Assembly (NCBI RefSeq): GCF_910592395.1
Contig: NC_088315.1
Coordinates: 16,041,808-16,105,807 of the forward strand
DNA from: Lineus longissimus
Lineage: Eukaryota > Nemertea > Pilidiophora > Heteronemertea > Lineidae
Direction of reading: 5' to 3'
DNA: 64,000 nucleotides
Positions 60,801 through 64,000 of this stretch are shown here, piece after piece (position 1 is the first letter of the stretch; every line of letters starts with the position of its first letter). Both the position numbers and the translations under genes were made by a program. Below the pieces are notes generated by a model that saw only the letters and a program-made list of their open reading frames with translations, ran no database searches and was not told the DNA's origin.

Positions 60801-62701
60801 GGACGATGAGCGTGTAGCGGTCTCCATCTTTGATTGTCTCGTATTTTGGATCATCACCAAAGAGTTCTCTGGTGCCCTTATACCTGGAGCAAACAATATG
60901 CTTAAGATTATTTTCTGAAGTTGACCTCATTTATTCAAAGTTTTTTTTCATAGCTACAACAAAGTTTTTAAATTTGACCTACTTGTTTTTTTTCCTAGGA
61001 TGAGTTTCATCGCACATACAGCAGCAGCAGGTCCAGTTTCTTCAACATTTCACAGATAAGTGCGTCTCATCATGCCCCGACCTCGCCCCGTAAAAACCCC
61101 TTGCTACAGAAATGCAAACAACAACAGCTGGCGAAGGAACCTTGAGAGTGACATGAAGACCATGGCTCACTCTTGGCGGGAACTGGAGAGGATTGCCAGT
61201 GACAAAAGACGTGAAGGGCTGAATTAAGTAAGTAATCAGAATGCCTTGCTAGGGACAGCATCTGTTATTCCCGTACCCTTGTAGAGATGTGCTTCTGTAT
61301 TTAAAGTCTTACCAGGTAATGGTTGGCTTGGGTTCACCAAGGATCTCACACTCAAATTTGGCATTCTTGCCTTCATTGCAAGTCGTCTTCTTCAAACCGG
61401 AGACAAACTCAGGCAACTTGGCAGCTGGAATATAGAAGGTTTGGTCAATACAAGGTCTGAGGATGCAACAGGCAAAAGAAGTAGTATCAATTCCTTTTAG
61501 AGTATAACTGGCATTACCAGCTGTGAAATTGTACAGACCCTTGCATCATTTCCCCTTATGTTATGGCTCCCCATTTAAATACAGATAGCAAATATTTGAA
61601 TTGCTGAGTGAATTGGTCAGTTTAACACTATTGTCATCGGGACATTCTAGTTATCAAGATACTGGAAGGACCACATTTTTTAGCTTCTCATCCGTATTCC
61701 TTGCAGACTACAGTGTGAAAACCTGTTGCAAACAATTAGGAAGGGCTCTAAACCTTTCTTACAAACATTATGTGAAAATGGCAGCACCGTGACTTGGATG
61801 AAAATTTAAAAAGTTCACGTCCCCCTCTGTGTGTCAATACTTCTGTAGGGAAGTCATTTCATGAACCACTCTGCGGGTCAAGGGCAAATTGAGCCATTTA
61901 ATCATCATGAGGAAACCAGCCCTGTAAAAATTATCTCCTAACCATCCCCCACCAACTAATGGAAAATGCCTTAGATGCCGGAGAGGGGGGGGGGGGATGG
62001 ATATTTGATGAGGGGAGAGTTTCTGAGGAATAGTTTATTGACTTTAGCTCTCAGCTTATCTGAGCCAGGTAACCTCCTGCTGAGTTGCCGGACCAAAGGC
62101 TGAGGTCAACATATGTTGTTACATAACCGACCTTGCTATCACATCCTGGTTGCCTTGTAGTCGACCAAATTACTTTTAATTTTGCCTCATCACAGTAATT
62201 AGTCATGATCACATGATGATGAACCTGGCCCGAGTATCACTGGTTACGCTGGCCATTATGTAGATAAGGTAAATATGCCGATCATCACTGTGTGTAGTAT
62301 CAGCGGGGTGCTTGAAGTTGGAGGGCGACTAAATATTTTACAGGGCTGGTTTCCTCATGTGTTCTTGACAGACAACTAAAGCTCAAACTAAAGCTCACCA
62401 TTAGGATCTTTAACCTTGACCTTCCTGGAGGTCGTCGATGGCTTGCTAAGACCGGCTGGATTCTCGGCAGTGATCCTGAATTCGTATTCACGGTCCTCGA
62501 TGAGATTAGGCACGTTGAAGATTGTTGCTTGGACCGGCTGGTGGTTGCAGCGTGTCCAGGTCTCCATGTTAGGTTCTTTGCGCTCGATCCAGTATCCGGT
62601 AATCTTGCCGCCACCGTCCGAGCGCGGTTTCTCCCACGTCAGACTGACAAAGTCGGCGCCGACTTCCTCAGCATTCGCCTCGCCAGGCTGGCCCGGAGGA
62701 T
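42015..62701 (-). CDS. Twitchin/projectin-type giant sarcomeric kinase, 3' part (26 exons)
   Basis: Exons, 5' to 3': 62701-62399, 61424-61313, 60883-60708, 60278-59991, 59691-59526, 59106-58886, 58471-58378, 57916-57713, 56838-56697, 56349-56150, 55764-55612, 55026-54981, 54633-54556, 52310-52208, 51559-51442, 51164-50992, 50595-50544, 49810-49669, 49379-49199, 48595-48329, 45870-45716, 45338-45182, 44575-44429, 43826-43629, 43008-42892, 42244-42015. All phases agree, giving about 1407 codons. Order: FnIII, Ig, Ig, FnIII, kinase, regulatory tail, Ig, Ig, Ser/Arg-rich linker, Ig, Ig, Ig. This is the C-terminal plan of UNC-22 twitchin and insect projectin, thick-filament proteins whose kinase responds to stretch and tunes relaxation. 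The first visible exon enters in phase 1, so the gene continues beyond 64 kb. The last placed exon ends at CAG|GTAATA; alternatively the frame runs on to a stop at 41913-41915. Twitchin is favoured over titin because of the single kinase with HLDIK and five following Ig domains. Confidence 0.92.
44060..44236. mobile_element. CAGTCCAAAT-family MITE, copy B (twitchin intron)
   Basis: Termini CAGCCCAAGTCACAAATG and CAATTGTGATTTGGACTG; TA precedes the left end and CA follows the right. Internal ACACGCTTATCTCTCTATG matches the other copies. Confidence 0.8.
46975..47200. mobile_element. Foldback/MITE with ~90-bp arms (twitchin intron)
   Basis: GAGTGTTGCATGATGTCATG and its surroundings pair with the inverted ATGACATCACGCATGCAACA, continuing CTC. 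Outside these, GTGCCCCAAAAATTATG pairs loosely with the inverse of CTATTTTTGTGGCAC. The spacer is about 30 bp. No TSD was resolved. Confidence 0.65.
48037..48154. mobile_element. 118-bp Harbinger MITE related to transposon 2 (twitchin intron)
   Basis: Termini GGGCGATATGAATAAAGACT and the inverse, ending AGTCTTTATTCATATCACTC, are flanked by perfect ATT duplications (48034-48036 and 48155-48157). Internal AAATGCTTTT and AAAGCATTTGCTAGT are the subterminal motif of transposon 2 (29798-33418), which could therefore have mobilised it. Confidence 0.85.
48329..48595 (-). CDS. Twitchin Ser/Arg/Gly-rich linker exon
   Basis: A single 267-base exon encodes KIDWRPAGLDMSNRSLGTSS, then runs of Ser, Arg, Thr and Gly (GGGGGMSSSYESSSSR, SSTTSSSSSSRTSRR) ending KTVYEENE. 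No fold is expected; it is probably a flexible, phosphorylatable spring between Ig 2 and Ig 3. Splice borders are clean and the phases (1/1) match both neighbours, so inclusion or skipping would keep the frame. Confidence 0.85.
48841..49142. mobile_element. 302-bp TTAA-flanked MITE, piggyBac-type (twitchin intron)
   Basis: Termini CTACTTAACGCC and GGCATTAAGTAG pair with one mismatch, and TTAA lies directly outside both (48837-48840 and 49143-49146). A tandem phrase GCCGTAAGACGTATATA occurs twice near the left end. No coding content. Confidence 0.8.
49199..51559 (-). CDS. Twitchin first and second post-kinase Ig domains
   Basis: Ig 1: 51559-51442 plus 51164-50992 (AIPRFILKPRNQTVQEGNPA, core Trp codon split TG|G, KLEDKGEYIVKAENSFGN). 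A short exon 50595-50544 links to Ig 2: 49810-49669 plus 49379-49199 (NARFAFTLRDRHLQEGIGFK, VQWYKDGPELNTGDHY, NDNGRYSCIAKNQNGEDETN). The first Ig immediately after the tail is the standard twitchin arrangement. Confidence 0.88.
49428..49565 (-). repeat. Dispersed repeat, inverted relative of 4977-5150
   Basis: Reverse complement shares CCAATAAACCCAATTGGCAC, TGTCATGCAT, GGAATACTCCCTGGAGAAAA and an AAGAAGATGAAG tail with the copy at 5.0 kb. The tRNA-like head is absent. Confidence 0.7.
49838..50034. mobile_element. CAGTCCAAAT-family MITE, copy C (twitchin intron)
   Basis: Termini CAGTCCAAATCGCAAATG and CAATTGTGACTCGGACTG; TA precedes the left end. The interior contains AAAAATAGAGAGATAAGC and GCGCGTCACTGACGCGAAGC. 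Confidence 0.85.
50201..50403. mobile_element. CAGTCCAAAT-family MITE, copy D (twitchin intron)
   Basis: Termini CAGTCCAAATCACAAATG and CAATTGTGATTTGGACTG with TA on both sides. It lies about 165 bp from copy C, in the opposite internal orientation (TTATCTCTCTATTTTT). Confidence 0.88.
50630..50900 (-). mobile_element. tRNA-derived SINE, degenerate (twitchin intron)
   Basis: On the minus strand a tRNA-like head with B box CTGGTTCGAACCTC (about 50830-50845) and a weak A-box region (GTGGACTAGGGTCTC) leads into a body with CACTCCATCCAGGTGTATAA and GTGGGTACTGATCAG. Pol III boxes plus a non-tRNA body indicate a SINE. Confidence 0.6.
51224..51400. mobile_element. Truncated relative of the 22.3-kb TTAA element
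   Basis: It starts TTAACCTCTTCAATCCCAGT, with GACCGACCAGTCGGTC, and continues through CTTGAGCTGGGACGCTAGTT and TGTTTTAGCGTGTTTGATGT to GCATGCCTG. This is the inverse of the right half of 22298-22592. Confidence 0.75.
52208..54633 (-). CDS. Twitchin kinase C-terminal regulatory tail (two exons)
   Basis: Exon 54633-54556 reads GILEGTDRRIPSSRYAKIRQ, then RIQDKY; exon 52310-52208 reads GDWPIPQPAIGRIAQFSSLR, then KRRPKEFQIYDTYF. The PAIGRI.. .SSLRK.RP.E phrase is the autoinhibitory segment of twitchin, which packs into the kinase active site until mechanically or biochemically displaced. A 2.2-kb intron with two dispersed repeats separates the exons. Confidence 0.88.
52568..52675. repeat. 108-bp MITE-like inverted repeat (twitchin intron)
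   Basis: GTAGAATGGGGTAATTGTAG and the inverse, GGCCACAATTACCCCATTCTAC-type end, pair with one mismatch over about 22 bp, with a spacer of about 65 bp. Confidence 0.75.
52787..53007 (+). repeat. TTAAAGGG-family repeat, copy 2 (twitchin intron)
   Basis: Near-full match to 5952-6172: TTAAAGGGACAATATAGGCA, ATTCACGCTTGTACGAGGGA, GGGCCCTTACTGTGTATAC and the CCCCCTTTAAA end. Confidence 0.85.
53010..54555 (-). other. Twitchin intron with a ~190-bp tandem duplication
   Basis: From about 54090 to 54440 two copies of GAAGCAGATAGCATTGCCAC, then CTTGTAAGGTCCTGG, then TAACACTTTGG, then an ATGACGTA..TACGT inverted motif, then TACGTAATCAGAAA occur in tandem. The rest (53.0-54.05 kb) is AT-rich with no recognised feature. 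Confidence 0.75.
54981..58471 (-). CDS. Twitchin kinase domain
   Basis: The domain spans seven exons and about residues 443-701 of the visible product. Landmarks: entry YDLWAKYKPTPVDIK and NIYDDYDILEELGRSGAFGV (glycine loop); VAK lysine (about 474) in GRIFVAKFIP; gatekeeper region LIMEFLSGGELFDRVA; catalytic loop YVHLDIKPENI with Leu where most kinases have Arg before the catalytic Asp (about 566), as in twitchin; DFG at about 586 (MIDFGLATKLNPDE); TATAEFAAPEIV; DIWALGVLAYVLLSGLSPFA; and a final helix TIHECLEHKWLT. The catalytic Lys, Asp and DFG Asp are all present, so it is not an obvious pseudokinase. A non-RD loop implies regulation by tail release rather than activation-loop phosphorylation. 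Confidence 0.92.
57165..57665 (-). repeat. ~21-nt minisatellite inside a twitchin kinase intron
   Basis: About 20 variable copies of GATTCCTGCCTAGAAAACCC, plus A, fill the intron between the exons at 57916-57713 and 56838-56697. Many units keep 21-nt spacing, so the minus strand gives an open 7-residue-periodic frame (LGRNLGF-like). No splice sites frame it as an exon. Confidence 0.88.
58886..62701 (-). CDS. Twitchin segment: FnIII-Ig-Ig-FnIII upstream of the kinase
   Basis: FnIII 62701-62399 (DPPGQPGEANAEEV, LTWEKPRSDGGGKITGYWIE, YEFRITAENPAG). Ig 61424-61313 plus 60883-60708 (PEFVSGLKKTTCNEGKNAKF, intron splitting the core Trp codon as TG|G, then EDADEYVVRATNKGG). Ig 60278-59991 in one exon (PHIRVPARFQEVCTFEKGED, DEGPYRLQLENELG). 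FnIII 59691-59526 plus 59106-58886 (PPRFPQVENVYDDSCLLTWK, YELRIIAENFYGKSDPCEPV), then a charged linker (SSLKKRGKGDLDEFGRKVRG) into the kinase. FnIII and Ig modules of this kind bind myosin and form the elastic body of twitchin. Confidence 0.9.
59140..59320. mobile_element. GAACCTC-family MITE, copy 3 (twitchin intron)
   Basis: The left end ACAAAGAACCTCCCTAGTAA and right end GGGAGGTACCACTG, with internal AATTGAATGGAAACAACCCA, match 24710-24869. It is more diverged and lacks a clear TA duplication. Confidence 0.75.
59790..59945 (-). repeat. TTAAAGGG-family repeat, diverged inverted copy
   Basis: Shared inverted phrases are AGAGACCCCTATCAGCGACT, TATCTCGCTCGTACAAGTGA and the CTCCCTTTA end. It lies in the intron 3' of the exon at 59691-59526's upstream neighbour. 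Confidence 0.6.
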
Positions 62702-62954
62702 CTGAATAGAATAGAGGCATATGCGCCGTGCGAAAACATCAACAGATATAATGGACAATTACAGAAATTCATAAGCAATGAATGCCCGAGTCTGAGCACC
62801 CATTATAGGCCTCAACTTCCTATATCATGTATACAGATGTTGATAAGTGTGTCTGACGAAAATTCTTTATTTTCAAGAAATACGAAAAGCAAAAATTGGC
62901 AGAATAAGTTCATTAAAACTATTATATGTATTATTGTAGTCCTAATAGTTTATA

Positions 62955-63440
62955 CAGTCCAAATGACAATTGTCATCCCTAAATTTTCGTCATTGGCGCG
63001 TATGCTTGGGCCAATTTAGTTAGAACTTTGGCTGATTATTAGGTCTGTGACAACATGAATATATGAGCAGTTTTTGCAGTGAAATGTCTCATCTTACAAA
63101 AAAAAGAGGATTTGTATCAATCTAAAAAATATAGTGTTTCAATATTGGTCAAAGTCTTGCCTAAATTTTGTTGAAGCCACTGTCAGATTGATGACTTTGA
63201 TTGCCAGAAAAAGAATACATATACTATTTGGCCAAGAGATCATTTATCTTTGTAGAGACAATGGTTTTATAAACCCCACTTTCACAAAGAAACCTCAGAA
63301 ACTAGCGAAATGTCACAAATACGAAAAAACATAGAGAGATAAGCGCATCACTGGTGACTCATTGACACGCAACGCGGTGCACTGCTCGCGTATATGTCAA
63401 TGACGTGAAGCTGGATGGATGTCCTTAGTGATTTGGACTG
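62955..63440. mobile_element. CAGTCCAAAT-family MITE, copy E with ~290-bp insertion
   Basis: Termini CAGTCCAAATGACAATTG and GATTTGGACTG with TA on both sides. The expected interior is split: the left part stops near 63020 (GGGCCAATTTAG) and the right resumes near 63325 (ACATAGAGAGATAAGCGCAT). The inserted segment is unrecognised. Confidence 0.75.
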
Positions 63441-63507
63441 TATAACAAGGTTCAAGTACCCTTTGTTTGTTAAGGACTTGTAACAGAGGAAAAACATCAA
63501 GGTCCAA

Positions 63508-63590
63508 CCGGGGATTGAACCTGGGACCTCTCGCTTATAAGGCCATCACTCTACCGACTGAGCTAAAGGGAATTTCCCTCTCGCCTGGGC
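63508..63590 (-). mobile_element. tRNA-like sequence (SINE head or tRNA pseudogene)
   Basis: On the minus strand: A box TTTAGCTCAGTCGGTAGAG, anticodon-loop-like CTTATAA, and B box CAGGTTCAATCCC. The T arm pairs 4 of 5, but the acceptor halves (TTCCCTT and TTGGACC) do not pair and the anticodon stem is poor. It is therefore not a functional tRNA gene; SINE derivation is likely. Confidence 0.65.
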
Positions 63591-64000
63591 TAGTAGGAAT
63601 GATGCCACCACTACAGACTGATAACATGAACACTAATTGATATTTTTAAATATTTCCAAAGCGCGTTGCCAGGTTCATATGCACTAAGTAGGCCTACATG
63701 TCCGGAGGCCATTAAGATGTGGCTGACTTGGGACAATAGGCTCAGTGGGGCCGAGAAGGAGTGGCAACTTTAAAGAAAACCTTTAGTGAAACGCTTATAA
63801 AAATGGGGAGTTTTGAATGACCCGGTTAAAACCTAAGGTGGGAATAAGCTCCCATTGATAAAACTTGCATAAAATAACGTTACATAACATAACTGGCTCC
63901 AGTCAATGAGCTTCATAAGAGTTAATCACTAATTTAGTTATTTTTACTATGTTTTATAGCTATTCTAAATAAAGACTTGCGGCATGACTGGAGCTCTTAA

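Larger units (their letters stand above)
62702..64000 (-). other. Twitchin upstream intron (partial)
   Basis: Sequence between the first visible twitchin exon and the window edge. I found no further exon; the preceding one must supply the single base G before 62701. It holds a MITE with an insertion and a tRNA-like repeat. Confidence 0.6.

Noticed and set aside
42015-62701. Titin or myosin light-chain kinase (smooth-muscle type) instead of twitchin
   Set aside because: HLDIK in place of HRD, the PAIGRI...SSLRK.RP regulatory tail and five Ig domains after the kinase fit twitchin/projectin better.
63508-63590. Functional tRNA gene (anticodon loop CTTATAA)
   Set aside because: A and B boxes are present but the acceptor stem does not pair and the anticodon stem is poor; SINE-like.

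Overview
The window is animal nuclear DNA. Coding regions are split by GT-AG introns, two long multi-exon genes face each other, and most of the remaining sequence is dispersed repeats, MITEs, foldback elements, tRNA-derived SINEs and minisatellites. A muscle-type twitchin with one kinase and no vertebrate signature points to an invertebrate, most likely a marine lophotrochozoan (mollusc, brachiopod, annelid or similar). That placement is inference; no species can be named from the sequence.

Layout. Positions 1-12.3 kb are repeat-rich. They hold a degenerate ORF pair at about 1.0-1.9 kb, a foldback element at 2.0-3.5 kb carrying a nested insertion, one orphan exon at 5.7 kb, a tRNA-derived SINE at 7.1 kb, and foldback elements at 9.4 and 11.8 kb. 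From 12.4 to 22.2 kb on the + strand lies a complete nine-exon gene for the TFIIIB subunit BDP1. I joined its exons by hand; every phase matches and they give a 971-residue product. Its second intron begins with 20 exact-length copies of a 52-bp unit that contains the exon-2 splice donor. From 22.2 to 25.8 kb there are MITEs and a 496-bp foldback element. From 25.9 to 35.8 kb a 57-bp-based minisatellite is interrupted by two PIF/Harbinger-type DNA transposons in opposite orientation. Each carries a DDE transposase gene and a convergent Myb/SANT-like accessory gene. In the first the transposase is frameshifted but the accessory gene is open; in the second both are open. From 35.8 to 42.0 kb is AT-rich and I see no gene there. 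From 42.0 to 62.7 kb on the - strand lies the 3' part of a twitchin/projectin-type giant muscle kinase. I placed 26 exons with consistent phases (about 1407 codons), running FnIII-Ig-Ig-FnIII-kinase-regulatory tail-Ig-Ig-Ser/Arg-rich linker-Ig-Ig-Ig. The 5' part lies beyond 64 kb.

BDP1 and twitchin are convergent and about 20 kb apart. Nothing suggests they work together: one serves RNA polymerase III initiation, the other the sarcomere. The unusual content is in the repeats: the reiterated 5' splice site in BDP1, the paired Harbinger elements with different subterminal palindromes, and a series of nested insertions whose target duplications can be read directly. All calls come from reading the sequence; no database search or expression data were available.
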